From Phanerochaete sordida (taxonomy: Eukaryota > Basidiomycota > Agaricomycetes > Polyporales > Phanerochaetaceae), in the NCBI GenBank assembly GCA_019973155.2, contig BPQB01000003.1, forward strand, positions 620,001 through 684,000: a stretch of 64,000 nt of DNA. Reading direction: 5' to 3'. Shown here piece after piece: positions 22,786 through 34,494 of this stretch. The notes under the pieces are model-generated. The model saw nothing but the letters and a program-made list of their open reading frames with translations, did no database searches and was not told the origin of the DNA. Position numbers and translations under genes: made by a program. Each line of letters begins with the position of its first letter. The first letter of the stretch is position 1.

Positions 22786-23573
22786 CAGGCCGCAGGACGA
22801 CGGCCGCGCGCGCAGGCCTGCAGATCAGCGACGTCTGGAAAAGCGGTATTGAGTTCGCACATACCCCCGCCATCCCGCGCCGAGACAGAACGGCCGCAGG
22901 TCGCTAGATACATATACACCGACCGCACATCTCGAATTCTCCCACCCATGTGTCCTGTTCGACGCAACTTGTACGTAACGTTTGCTCCGTGTATCCGTAG
23001 CTGCTTCGCCTGCCGGGAGTCTATATAGTTTCCTCACGGGGCGTGCATATCACCATGCTAGCCTCATCGTGGCGTGACTGCCGGCAGAACCGCACGCGTG
23101 CGTCCGCCGCGTTGCGGCTTGATTTCGCGTGCAACTTCGCTCGAGAGTGGACCCGAGGCCAGGTCCTCGCGCACGATGACGATCAGGCACACACGGAACC
23201 AGCATGGGCACCGCGGGGCACGCGTTGTCTCACAAGTGTATATATACATCGTGGTCGAAGGATTGATAGCGCAAGAGGCACAGCCTGCTTGCAAAATGGG
23301 CGGAGTAGGTACGTAGACGAGCAGCGGAAATAATTAATAAAAGGGAAACTGTTCGCCGCATGCCCTCGCATACCAAGCTGGCCGCCGTCTAACGAATACA
23401 AAGGTGCGGAGAGCACAGGGGAAGTCCATTGCAACCGAGACAGAGTCAATGGAGAAGAGCATAGACTAAGTAATCCGATCCGGAGGTGCGCAGACGCTCT
23501 CCCTAGTAAAGAGTCCATTGTTCCGGAGTCCGTCATTGCGATGTCCACGATGTATGTGTGTTCCGTTGATCGC
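22786..23573. other. Convergent intergenic region
   Basis: About 790 bases between convergent stop codons of IES1 copy B and the disordered protein gene. A short AT-rich patch with TATATATA occurs near 23238. No supported gene is seen. Confidence 0.4.
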
Positions 23574-24820
23574 CTAAAATGCGCCAGGGAGGTTGAGCCT
23601 GGGGTGCATGAAGCCGACGCGCTCGCCAAGGGGCAGCTCCGGAGGGGCGCTGTGGCGCCTGAGCTTGCGCTCGTCAAGCCCGGCATCTCCGTGCAGGGCC
23701 CCCGGGGTCACTGTGCGCCGCCGCAGGCGATCCAGCATGTTTTGGGCGGTGCGCTCGCGTGCGAGGTCGAGCGCGCGGAGATTGCCCTCGGTGAGGTCGA
23801 TCGGCGAGTGGAAGGGTGTGCGCGGGACGACCGTCGTCCGCACCTGCAGCTTCGGGCTGCAGGGCGACGGGGGGAGGCGCGGGCTCGGACACTGGACCTC
23901 GAGCCGCGGCGGCTCGTCCGGCGGAAACGCTGGGCGAGTAGGGAAGTGCAGCCGTCCGACGCCCGCAGGGGGCGCATGCCGCGGCTTGGCGTTCTCAGCT
24001 TCCGGCCGCAGGGACGCAGCCGACTGCAAGAAGGCTGGAAGGCGGGCGGTGTGCCTAGACCGCATCCCGACGCCGTCGAGCGCGATTGCCTGGTTACTGA
24101 GGTGCGCAGTAATCTGATCGAGAGATGGCAGTTTCTGCGCTTTGTACAGCGAAGCCGTACGCGGTGGCTGTTTCACGTAGTCCTGCTCCGGCAGGCGGAA
24201 ATCGACCTGCTCGACCCAGCCTCCCTGAGCCTTCGTGGAGCCGACCTCCGCGAACGCGGTGAGCGGCGAGCGCAGCCCAGGCGAAGGCAGCGAGTAGTGA
24301 AAGAGAGCCGGGGACTCGGGCGGGGTCTTCGGAAGCAAAGTCGAACGAGGAGACGGCGGCGCTTGGACTTTGGACAAGAACAGAGCGCGACGTTCCACTG
24401 CAAGTCGTGTGAACACGTCAGGGCTCGCATCTCTCGAGCACAAACTCGACACGTACCTTGCTTGTTCTTGTGCACCTTCATGGCTATTTCCTTGCGCAGG
24501 TCAGGCGACTTCTTGCCTCCCAAGACCGCGTTCCTCTCGCGCGACGCTTTGAGCAGCAGCTCGAACCGCTCGCGCTCGATGCCCTTGCCACGAACGGGCA
24601 TGTCCATGGGGCGAAGGGGAGAGAGCTGCTTCGGCCCGTGAGGGGAGTTGGGCGGTGGCGTCAGCAGCATGGGCCTGAAGCCGTCCATGTCCTCCGGCGT
24701 GGTAGGCAAGCTGGGGGTGTTGAAGCCGGAGGTCGTGAACGGCGAGAACGGCTCCGCGATGGGGTCCTCTGGGGGAGCAAGTGAGATGGAAATCTCGGGG
24801 ACTGGGGAAGGAGCGACCAT
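23574..24820 (-). CDS. Disordered protein with a conserved basic helical block, unknown function
   Basis: Two exons, 24820..24457 and 24397..23574, give ~395 residues. Most of the chain is Pro/Ser-rich and probably disordered. One block stands out: RGKGIERERFELLLKASRE through KKSPDLRKEIAMKVHKNKQ and, across the intron, VERRALFLSKVQAPPSP. It looks like a charged helix pair and is followed by TPPESPALFHYSLPSPGL, rich in SP/TP sites that a proline-directed kinase could use. A later LDLARERTAQNMLDRLRRRT stretch is another helix. I do not know the family. The pattern suggests a basidiomycete-restricted regulator. Long open frames on the opposite strand (23541..24641) are shadows. Confidence 0.7.
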
Positions 24821-25460
24821 GGTTGAAAGAGAGGATGTGGACAGCGTGGACGAGACGGCGTGCGAGTGGACGATTATACAGGACACGGTGACCGGCACCG
24901 GTGTTGGACCTAGACTAGGATGTGGACGACGTTCGCTGAGGGCGCAGACGAGACCGCGGTGTCCCAGAGGAGCGCAAGGACGGCGAAGAGAAGAAAAAAT
25001 GAAAACACACAGAGAAAAGACAACGAAGGTGAAACTGAGATGAAAGACAAGAGAGAGCGCTGAAATAGCACGGCCTCCTCGCGGTCAGCTGCCGTCTCTC
25101 CAGGCCAAGCACGTAGTAACCGCGCCTTGTCTCCGTTTCGATGTGCCCTTCCACGGCCAAAACTTTCATGGATACGACCCATACACAACGAGCTGGGCCA
25201 ACTCCATTCCCTTTCGTCGTCTATCTCCATCCAAGCATCAATCGTCAATCAACAGAACCCGTCAAACATGTTCCATCGTTGCGGTGTGCCCAGAGCGCAC
25301 AGGAGCGCACAAGACAGGGCTAGGTGGCTGTGCGAACATCTGGACGGGACGCGCTCGCGTAGACCTCATCCAGGGCCACGTCTATATCTCTACGGCGGTG
25401 TTGCTATACATTGCGCGGAGGGTCGCCCGCGCACGCTTTTATCTATTACATACATCATCA
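24821..25460. other. Intergenic region between two minus-strand genes
   Basis: About 640 bases holding the LYS1 3' UTR side and the promoter/leader of the disordered protein gene. A purine-rich tract near 24980-25060 reads as a long pyrimidine tract on the minus strand, typical of fungal core promoters. No gene is recognised, though a 112-codon minus-strand frame (24910..25248) exists. Confidence 0.4.
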
Positions 25461-26729
<1,269 letters not shown>

Positions 26730-26951
26730 GTTTTGGATGGCAAAGGGAGCGAGAGAAGGGGTGTAATGAGTCAAGGACTGGAGGACTCGAAATTATACGC
26801 GCCTGCCCTGACTCGATCCAGGAGATCTGGGGGAGATCGACCCGCACGTGCGGCGCGATCGCATCAAACTCATTATCGCAGGCATTTACTCGCTGCCAGC
26901 TGCCCGTGCGCACACACGAGCACCCACAGCTCCCGTCCAAAGTCGCCCACC
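26730..26951. promoter_or_regulatory. Shared divergent promoter LYS1 / KAE1
   Basis: Only 222 bases separate the two start codons, so both promoters and leaders must lie here. No certain TATA box is visible. Specific activator sites cannot be named with confidence. Confidence 0.55.
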
Positions 26952-28423
26952 ATGCCAGGAATAGTACGCAGGCGCAGCCCTCTCAGGGTTCCAGGTCAGC
27001 GGCCAGCCCATCCTCCTACTTTAGCTGCCCGCTTACCCCGCCCCGCTCCCAGAGAAACCCTATGTCGCCCTCGGCCTCGAGGGCTCAGCCAACAAGCTGG
27101 GCGCCGGCATCATCAAACACGACGTCGACGGGTCCACCACTGTCCTCTCCAACGTGCGGCACACCTACATCACGCCCCCCGGCGAAGGCTTCCTCCCCAG
27201 GGACACCGCGAAGCACCACCGCGACTGGGCTCTGACGGTGATCAATGATGCACTTCACAAAGCAGGTGTGTCTATGCACGACCTGGACTGCATCTGCTTC
27301 ACCAAAGGTACGCGACGTGCAATCTGCCAGCAAGCGCGACCCTCTAATGGCTAGTCCAGGTCCTGGAATGGGGGCACCGCTCTCGTCTGTCGCACTTGTC
27401 GCCCGCACCCTCTCGCTGCTCTTCAACAAGCCTCTAGTCGGTGTCAACCACTGCGTAGGACGTGCGTCACATCTTCCATAGAATTATCTCACAGCTTTTC
27501 ATCTCCGCCGCCGTGCAGACATCGAGATGGGCCGGCAAATCACCGGCGCACAAAATCCAGTCGTCCTCTACGTCTCTGGAGGTAACACGCAGGTCATCGC
27601 CTACTCGCAGCAACGATATCGTATCTTTGGCGAGACCCTGGACATAGCTGTGGGCAATTGCCTCGACCGCTTCGCTCGGGTGATCAACCTCAGCAATGAC
27701 CCTAGCCCGGGGTACAATATCGAGCAGGAAGCGAAGAAGTAGGCGTATACTCACTCCTATACCAGCAAATATCTGACCTCTATGTTCCAGGGGAAAGCGC
27801 TTGGTACCCTTGCCGTACACGACCAAGGGTATGGACGTCAGCCTGTCCGGAATTCTGACCTCAACCGAAGCATACACGCTGGACAAACGATTCCGGCCTG
27901 ACGGAAAGCCTCGCGAAGGAGACGCAGACGATATTATTACACCCCAGGACCTCTGCTTCTCGCTTCAAGAAACCGTTTTCGCAATGTTGGTCGAGATTAC
28001 TGAACGGGCTATGGCGCATATAGGCAGCAAAGAGGTCCTCATCGTCGGCGGAGTCGGATGTAAGCTTGACTCAGCACGGCCTTCTACGCCCGCTCACAGT
28101 ATCTCTCAGGCAATGAGCGACTACAGGACATGATGGGCATCATGGCGCAGGAACGAGGTGGTAACGTCTTCGCCACAGATGAGCGGTACGCCGTTGCATT
28201 CGCGCATCCAATTACACGACTCATTCAGGGTCAGATTCTGCATCGACAACGGTATCATGATCGCACAAGCCGGTCTCTTGAGCTATCGGATGGGCTACCA
28301 AACGCCCCTAGGAAAAACAACCACGACGCAAAGGTACTAGCCTTTTCTGTGATCGTCGCAACCTCGGCTGACGCCCCGCACAGGTTCCGCACGGATGAAG
28401 TTCATGTTGCGTGGAGAGCATGA
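26952..28423 (+). CDS. KAE1: KEOPS subunit Kae1, tRNA threonylcarbamoyladenosine synthesis
   Basis: Eight exons: 26952..26994, 27053..27307, 27360..27461, 27519..27738, 27791..28059, 28110..28185, 28235..28333, 28384..28423 (367 residues). The Kae1/TsaD/ASKHA fold is clear: [34 protein letters not shown], the metal-binding HX3H in [26 protein letters not shown], and [13 protein letters not shown] near the end. Kae1 catalyses transfer of the threonylcarbamoyl group to A37 of ANN-decoding tRNAs as part of the cytosolic/nuclear KEOPS complex. The first exon ([14 protein letters not shown]) is the least certain. It depends on using the donor at 26995 rather than the GTACGC at 26964. Confidence 0.92.
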
Positions 28424-28523
28424 ACATAATTCCACGGAGACGCACTCTATATGTTGTACAACATGTATCACTAGCTGCGGGGGTATTAGGGTCTATCCAA
28501 GCTGTACAGTAGGAGTCCGGAGA

Positions 28524-29614
28524 CTAATCCAGTTTCGTGACCTGCGCATCCACGAGCCTCCACGACTCTGGGTCCGATAGCGCCATCTCCCGCCCTAGCT
28601 CTTCGTATCGATCCCACCACCAGCCGTGCGTCTCCTCGTAAATGCCGGCGGTGCCCCGAGGTGTCATCCACGGCTTGTCGTGTAGGATGTAGTGGAGACA
28701 GCGGATCTCCTCGTCGCGCCACAGAGGCTTGTGGATCTCGCGCAAAGTCTTGAGGGCATTGTAGCACCACGGGAGCACCTTCCACTTGCCCTCGAAATAT
28801 GCGGCAAGGAGGTCTTGGTCTGGAAAAGAGAACGTTGGGACAAGAGGAGACGTGTCAAGGAAATGTATGAGAGAATCTGAGAGCTCCTTCGACGGGTTCA
28901 GTACGACAAGGCCAGAGTTGAGGAGTTTGTATGGACGCGGACTGGTGGGCAATATCTGCGGGGGATTCGTGATTGCCGTGGGATGCGCCACCGAGGTGTA
29001 CGCGCAATTCTCCGGGATCCTGCGCCCATCTTCAGAGGCTGCGAGCGAGACTCGGCCAGCGGTGCTCACCAGTCTGCAGGATAATGGGGCAGCTTCCGCG
29101 GATTGCACGCACAGGCATGCACCGCAGCGATCTGATCGCTGGCGAGGTCCAGGTCGAAGAGCTCGTCCATGTTCCGCGTGACGATCATGTCCGAGTCGAG
29201 CATGACGATGCGCTTGGGACGCGCGCGTTCAGCCGGGGGACAGGGAACGGAGAGAGCTCGCCACATACGTCGTACTGCACCAGCCCGAACGCCCTGCGGA
29301 CGGCCCGTCTCAGCACGCAGGCTCGGCGGCGCAGGCGGCGGTGCTCACCTGAGCTTCGTCCATGTGTCCTGGAAGCGGATGTCGTGCGCCGCGACGCTGT
29401 GCGTGCCCGCGCGCGGGACGAGGGACTCGACGTCGACGAGGACCATGCCGCGCTCCCGCAGGATGCGCCGCGTCTCCTCCGGCACCGGCGGGGTCACCAT
29501 GACCACCAGCGGGTACTGCGCCCCGGCGTCGACGAGGCCCTTGTGCACGACGAGTGCGCCGGGGAGGTACTCGGTCTTGGTGAGCAGCGTCACATACGCT
29601 CCGTTGCGCGGCAT
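28524..29614 (-). CDS. Glycosyltransferase family 8 protein (glycogenin/galactinol-synthase-like)
   Basis: Four exons, 29614..29349, 29293..29269 (25 nt), 29212..29070 and 29019..28524, give 309 residues. The tiny second exon encodes FGLVQYD and, joined to the third, restores the GT8 signature QYDRIVMLDSDMIVTRNMDE, whose DSD is the Mn2+/UDP-sugar-binding motif. Further GT8 blocks are YKLLNSGLVVLNPS, PDQDLLAAYFEGKW and HYILHDKPWM. No signal peptide or TM helix is seen, so the enzyme is probably cytosolic. Such fungal proteins are often annotated as glycogenin-like or as galactinol-synthase-like. The acceptor is unknown, and no Tyr-rich glycogen-priming C-terminus is present. Confidence 0.87.
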
Positions 29615-30154
29615 CGTCGCAGACGGCAGAGAGGGGAGGTGCGAGACAGCACGCAGACAGCAGGCAGGATAGAGGATCAATAAGCAGGGGGAGCCCGAGG
29701 CACCTGGCCTAATTGGCCAGGGGGCTGTGATCACCGCGCACGTCGTCTATAAGACGCAAGTCGAACGCCAGAACTGACTGTCGGCGCAGGTGAAATTCCG
29801 GCCGCAGCTCGCGACATTTCTGACTTTCCAGCGGCGGAGGCGCGGTGGGAGTGGAAGACAAGAAGGCGGCGGCACCGGACCTGCGGGCCCCCGTTCGCAG
29901 GCGATTTCTGTCGATGTCTCTCAGCGCAGCTCTCAGGGCACACACTTCGGCCAGGCGCTTTCAGTCGGCAATTTTTATGTCTGAAGCATTCGGGGACGCA
30001 AGCATGTATGAACAGGTTTTGTGCGGGCGCACAGCCATTAACATTAACGGCAGAAGAGTGAGATTGAGGATCCACACAAAAACAGGTCATACACAATACA
30101 TAGCAGGGAGGAATGCGACGAGACGGATGGCGACGGGCGGAAGGAGTGGGTGTT
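29615..30154. other. Intergenic region between GT8 and RPS28
   Basis: About 540 bases with the RPS28 3' UTR and the GT8 promoter. A 163-codon minus-strand frame (29731..30222) crosses into the last RPS28 intron and is not supported. Confidence 0.4.
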
Positions 30155-30529
30155 TCACCGGAGACGGCTACACAAAGGGAGTCAGGTTGCGACCAGATGC
30201 TGCATACGGTGGTGGGACGCACCGAGCCTCACGCTCACTCTCCAGGAGAGCCAGGATGTCGTTGGTCCGGACGGGGCCCTTCACGTTACGGATGATGGAG
30301 CGGCTCGGGTCGTCGAGGAACTCGACGCGGACCTGGGTGACACCACCACGAGAACCAGTCCTGCCGAGGACCTATACACACACTGTCAGTAGGTGTACTT
30401 GAAAGTTCATGTAAAAGCTCTGAAGGACCTTGGTGACGGCGGCGAGCTTGACGGGGACCTTGGCTGACGAATCCTATGCGAGCATTAGTTCCCCGTACTC
30501 CTCGAAATACGCAGAGTCGAACTAACCAT
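30155..30529 (-). CDS. RPS28: 40S ribosomal protein eS28
   Basis: Four exons, 30529..30527 (only the ATG), 30473..30429, 30371..30223 and 30167..30155 (13 nt), encode 69 residues. They are [16 protein letters not shown], then [34 protein letters not shown] and the terminal EREARRLR, an almost canonical eS28. It sits near the mRNA exit channel of the small subunit. Intron 1 directly follows the start codon. Intron 2 has a weak donor (GTCCTT) but splicing there joins VTK to VLGRTG exactly as in other species. The last 13-nt exon supplies the final RRLR. Confidence 0.93.
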
Positions 30530-30857
30530 TTTGATGTAGGGAGTGAGTGCCGACGAGGTGCTTGCTCGGGGAGGGTTCTGTGGACGCTGTGGATGGCCAG
30601 AAAATAGAGTTCACCATCCAGCGCTTTTCGGCAAGTCCCGTGATTTTATCAAGAATCCCAAAACGGCAAGCGTAGTCTTGCTCAGCAACTCGGCGAACTT
30701 AGACGAGTCTCCGAGACGTATATATTGAACTGGGGACCGGGACTATATGATAGCAAACGACGAAACAGTAAAACATGATGCAATGAAGATGATATACAAG
30801 ACAATGCCAGAGACTACCAAGTTCGGAGTGGAACCCGGACAAGGTTGGAGGAGTGCT
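30530..30857. other. Promoter region of RPS28 and 3' region of lipoyl synthase gene
   Basis: About 330 bases with no coding feature recognised. Confidence 0.4.
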
Positions 30858-32360
30858 CTACGACTGCGAGAGTGTGGAACTCGACTGCGCGTCCTCAGAG
30901 ACAAGAGGAAGGGTTTTCTTCTCCGCACCCTTTCCTTTCAGTACATTTTCAATGAAGAACTCGCCGGCCTGATGACAGCCAATCAGTACACTGTTTCTTT
31001 CAAGTTGACTCGTTCCCCATACCTTGTAGCTAGATCGGACGAGAGGTCCACTGGCAACATACAAGAAGCCCATGCCCTCGGCTATGCGCCTCCACTCGTC
31101 AAACTCAGCTGGTTCAACATATCGGTCGACCTTCATATGACGTTTTGTGGGGCGCATATATTGGCCGAATGTGACGACGTCAACATCGGCGTTACGCAGC
31201 TCTGCGAAAGATGTCAGAAATCGATGCGGCAATGGGGGTAGATCGCACGTACGACGCAGCGCATCCATGACCTGCTCACGGTTTTCGCCGACGCCAAGCA
31301 TCATACTTGTCTTCGTCACACGAACACCCTCTTCCTTGGCACGCTTGAGGACAGCGAGACTTTGGCGGAACGTGGCACGGCGGTCACGGACAAACGGGGT
31401 AAGCTCCTCGACCGTCTCGACATTATGGGCGTATACGTCGAGCCCGGACTTCGCAACAAGTGACACGTGCTCCAGGTTTCCAGCGAAGTCACCGGTAAGG
31501 GCCTCCACAAGAATATGTGGTGCCCTGCAAATATTGTAAGTGCTGTGGCGAGTGGGATGTACTTTCAAACTCACTTCTGCTTGATCTTGCTAATAGTCTC
31601 AGCAAAATGATGCGAACCACCATCAGCGAGGTCTGTACACCCGATGAGCGCCAGTAGCTAGATAATAAGAAACGCGTACCGTCGCGGTCCACGCTCGTGA
31701 GGACGATATACCCAAGGCCCCAGCGGCTAATAGCCTCAGCAGTGTTTTCCGGCTCATGGGGATCTAATGGCGGAGGCGTCCGCGACGTCTTGACTGAACA
31801 GAACCTGCATCCTCGAGTGCATGTATCACCCATAAGCTACAAGCGTTTCAGATGATGAGCCAACCATCGACGTCCTATTACGCACCATGATTGTCGCAGT
31901 CGCGGCCCTACGTCCCTCCTCTTCCGTCGCGCCTTCCTTTCCGCCCCAGCAGTCGCCAATGTTCGGACAGCGTGCCTCCTCACATACTGTGTGGAGTCCG
32001 AGGCCTCTGAGATCCTTCTTGATCTTGGTGAATGACCCGCCGGTGGGGATGGACGTCTTCAAGAATGAAGGCAGCCTCGGTCTGGTCCGAATGAGTCAGC
32101 AGGGTATCTCTGGGTGGAACAAACTGTGCTCACTGGGAGGTGTTGCCCAGCACGACTCTATGAGGACCATCAACATCTCCTGCGATAAACTCGTCCAAGG
32201 TGGGACCGTCGGCGAGCTTCTTGCTGAACGCCGACTTGGATGATGAGGGCGTTGCAAGCCCGCGCGCGTGCGTGAGGCATATAGTCGTTGGCACTCGCGA
32301 CGACGTGGCACGGAGGACAGACGGCCTGAAGGTCGCCACGCGCACCGCAGACGACGCCAT
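30858..32360 (-). CDS. LIP5: Lipoyl synthase, mitochondrial (radical SAM)
   Basis: Seven exons: 32360..32134, 32081..31886, 31836..31680, 31632..31575, 31524..31253, 31201..31023, 30968..30858 (399 residues). The N-terminus is basic and Ser/Arg-rich, fitting a matrix-targeting sequence. The auxiliary-cluster motif CX4CX5C ([12 protein letters not shown]) and the radical-SAM motif CX3CX2C (CTRGCRFC) are both intact, as is the C-terminal RSSY serine that ligates the auxiliary cluster. The enzyme inserts two sulfurs into protein-bound octanoate to make the lipoyl cofactor of pyruvate and 2-oxoglutarate dehydrogenases and of the glycine cleavage system. It is divergent from CMC1, another mitochondrial gene, across 159 bases. 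Confidence 0.94.
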
Positions 32361-32519
32361 GGCCGTTGAGGTGAAAGCAGGTGGTGCGATTGGGGAGAAG
32401 AGTCGGCCGGAGCTGTCTGCGCGCCCCGACGCGCGCCCAAAACGGAATCCCGCAAGCGTGATCTCCGTGTATGATCGATATCGGCGCCAAAGCAGGTTCT
32501 CCTTCGACCACACGACGAG
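32361..32519. promoter_or_regulatory. Shared divergent promoter LIP5 / CMC1
   Basis: A 159-base interval separates the start codons of two nuclear genes for mitochondrial proteins, so regulatory elements are necessarily close to or shared by both. No specific site is claimed. Confidence 0.55.
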
Positions 32520-32887
32520 ATGGACACCGCGCTCTCGCGGAGGGAAGAGGAGGCCCTGGTGAAGACAACGAAGGAGAAGGCTCTGAAAGAGTGCGATCCT
32601 GTTGTCAAAGGTGTGCCCTCCCTATTTTTGCATGAAGCAGCACTAACTTCGACTTGGTAGCGTTTGCGGAATGTGCGACCGGCCGCACCGTGTCTGTCGC
32701 TTGGGCATGTAGAAGTAAATACAAGGCAGTCCAAGATTGCATGGCAATTCAGTACGTTTATGTGGCTAATCATGAACATACTTGCAATAATCTCTCGGCT
32801 AGTAACGGTCCCGAACGTCTGGCAACTGTCCGTGAAGAGTACTTACGCCTAAGGCACGAGCAAAACGCCACGAAAGCTGCATCTTGA
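32520..32887 (+). CDS. CMC1: Twin CX9C COX assembly protein Cmc1
   Basis: A small gene in three exons, 32520..32610, 32661..32751 and 32803..32887, encoding 88 residues. It begins MDTALSRREEEALVKTT and has the twin CX9C pattern: CDPVVKAFAEC, with the intron inside its VKA, and CRSKYKAVQDC. It ends with GPERLATVREEYLRLRHE, as in Cmc1 proteins. Twin CX9C proteins are imported into the intermembrane space through Mia40. Cmc1 binds Cox1 in early cytochrome c oxidase assembly. The exon frames agree at both junctions, and ~90 residues is a normal length. Only the third exon is visible as a long open frame, so the gene is easy to miss. Confidence 0.88.
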
Positions 32888-33048
32888 GCTGGCCATGGAT
32901 TTAATAAATCCTCTCCTCTATTGACATTGCATGTAAGGGAACACATCAACATCTTCTGTTCAAGGTATCGTAGTTGGTAGTTGGTTGACACAGCACGGCA
33001 GGTGATACAATTCCAAGAGTCACCGCTTCCCATCCGCCTCGTACCTGG

Positions 33049-34066
33049 TTACAGCTTCTTGCCGTTCACAGCAATCCATTGGGAACGAAGCGTCATGAGC
33101 GAAGAGATAAATCTGTACCAAGACGCTGGTTAATCTCTGGGGCGTGTAGACAAAAAGACAAGACATACCCGAACAAACCCACAATGCCATCGTTCAGGTT
33201 GACGAGGCCCAAGTTCGTAGCAGGGATCCAGACGTCCAGAAGATCAACAATGAATTGGAAGCGAGCGTCGGCTCTGGCACTGCGTGTCGAGTCAGCAATG
33301 GCCACAGGGTGGGACGAACGAAGAACGTACGCCAGGTTCGCCTGCAGCTTCGCATCTCGCTCAACCTCCGACCCCTTCTCCGCCCACGCAGAAGTCTGCA
33401 GCTCCTTCGCCTCGTTCGCCAGACGTCCGGCCTGTGGGCCATATTCAGATCATTCATCTACCATTCTCTATCGACATGCCTTACCTTCAGCAAGCCGAAA
33501 GTGATGCTCATCAGGATGCCTGCGAGCCAGAATCGGTTGGCGTGCTTGTTAACGCGAGCGGCGGTGCTGGGCTTCAGATTGTAGAATTTGATGTTGTTGG
33601 CCTACGTATGCAGGGTCCCTTAGTTCTCATCTTCGCGGGGTGCTAGAGCGACGACGTACCCAGACAAACATGTCGTTAGTGAGGTAACCGAAGTACGCCA
33701 CCTGGCGGCCCATGGTCGTGATGGTCTCCACAGCGGGGATATCAGTGCGTTGAGCGGCGCGCATCGCGCTCTGTAGGTGCTCCCAGGGCTTCCCAAGCCT
33801 CATGAGCTTCCTGCCCAAGGCAAGGTGGTTCTTGAGCGCATTCCATCTCGCGGCTTCGATCTTGTGTCCTCGGGAGAGCAGCAGCCACGCAAGGAAACGT
33901 GCGAAATATTGCACTGCGCGGTAAGTCTGGAACACACGTTCAGCGTAAAATAGGAGGCCGCCGCGCGTGGATTGCGTACCTTGTCCCTTCCGACAGTTGT
34001 ACCCCACAGTTTCAAGGTCTGCGAGACCGTGGGATGGAAGATAACTTGCTGCGCGGCACTAGCCAT
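33049..34066 (-). CDS. PEX11: Peroxisomal membrane-shaping protein Pex11
   Basis: Six exons: 34066..33980, 33926..33660, 33601..33485, 33431..33331, 33279..33169, 33112..33049 (248 residues). The N-terminal amphipathic region (FHPTVSQTLKLWGTTVGRDK then TYRAVQYFARFLAWLL) is the Pex11 signature helix that bends the membrane. NNIKFYNLKP and LVNLNDGIVGLFG follow. The C-terminus is completed by the last exon (FISSLMTLRSQW). Pex11 drives elongation and division of peroxisomes. Hydrophobic segments flank the middle region. It is divergent from fumarase and convergent with CMC1, whose stop codon is 161 bases away. Confidence 0.92.
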
Positions 34067-34494
34067 GGTGGGCGATGTGAATACGATGCAGCCGAGGGTG
34101 GGGGTTGCGGACACGACACCATTCCGCTCATATACCCCGCCCGGCGGGGAAAGCAGAGGAATAGAGTGATATCACGTGTAAACCCCTCTAACGCCACGGG
34201 CGACAAAGTCTGGTCGTCGGGAGTGTCGTACAGGGTCTCAACGCGACTTTCACGTCGTGTCTAGGCGCGAGTTCATCGTGTTGTATGTCGAGGACATTGG
34301 TCCGAATACGATATAACGCCATAGCTTAACTGTCAGTGAGAGAGGTCGCTCGGTGAGCGGATGATTTCGGGGTGCAGATCGGCCAGAGCCGTCATCTCGC
34401 GGTGACGCGCTTCAAGTACTCGCCAGGCATTGGACGCACCCTGCACTCACCTCGGTCCCTCACTTATTCCTGTCCTTGCACCCACTCTTCCACC
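34067..34494. promoter_or_regulatory. Divergent intergenic region PEX11 / FUM1
   Basis: 428 bases between the two start codons, holding both promoters. A pyrimidine-rich tract precedes the FUM1 start (about 34440-34494). No gene or certain factor site is seen. Confidence 0.5.

Noticed and set aside
23541..24641. 366-codon plus-strand open frame
   Set aside because: It is antisense to the disordered protein gene, Arg/Gly/Pro rich from GC bias, with no motif. The minus-strand model has coherent splicing.
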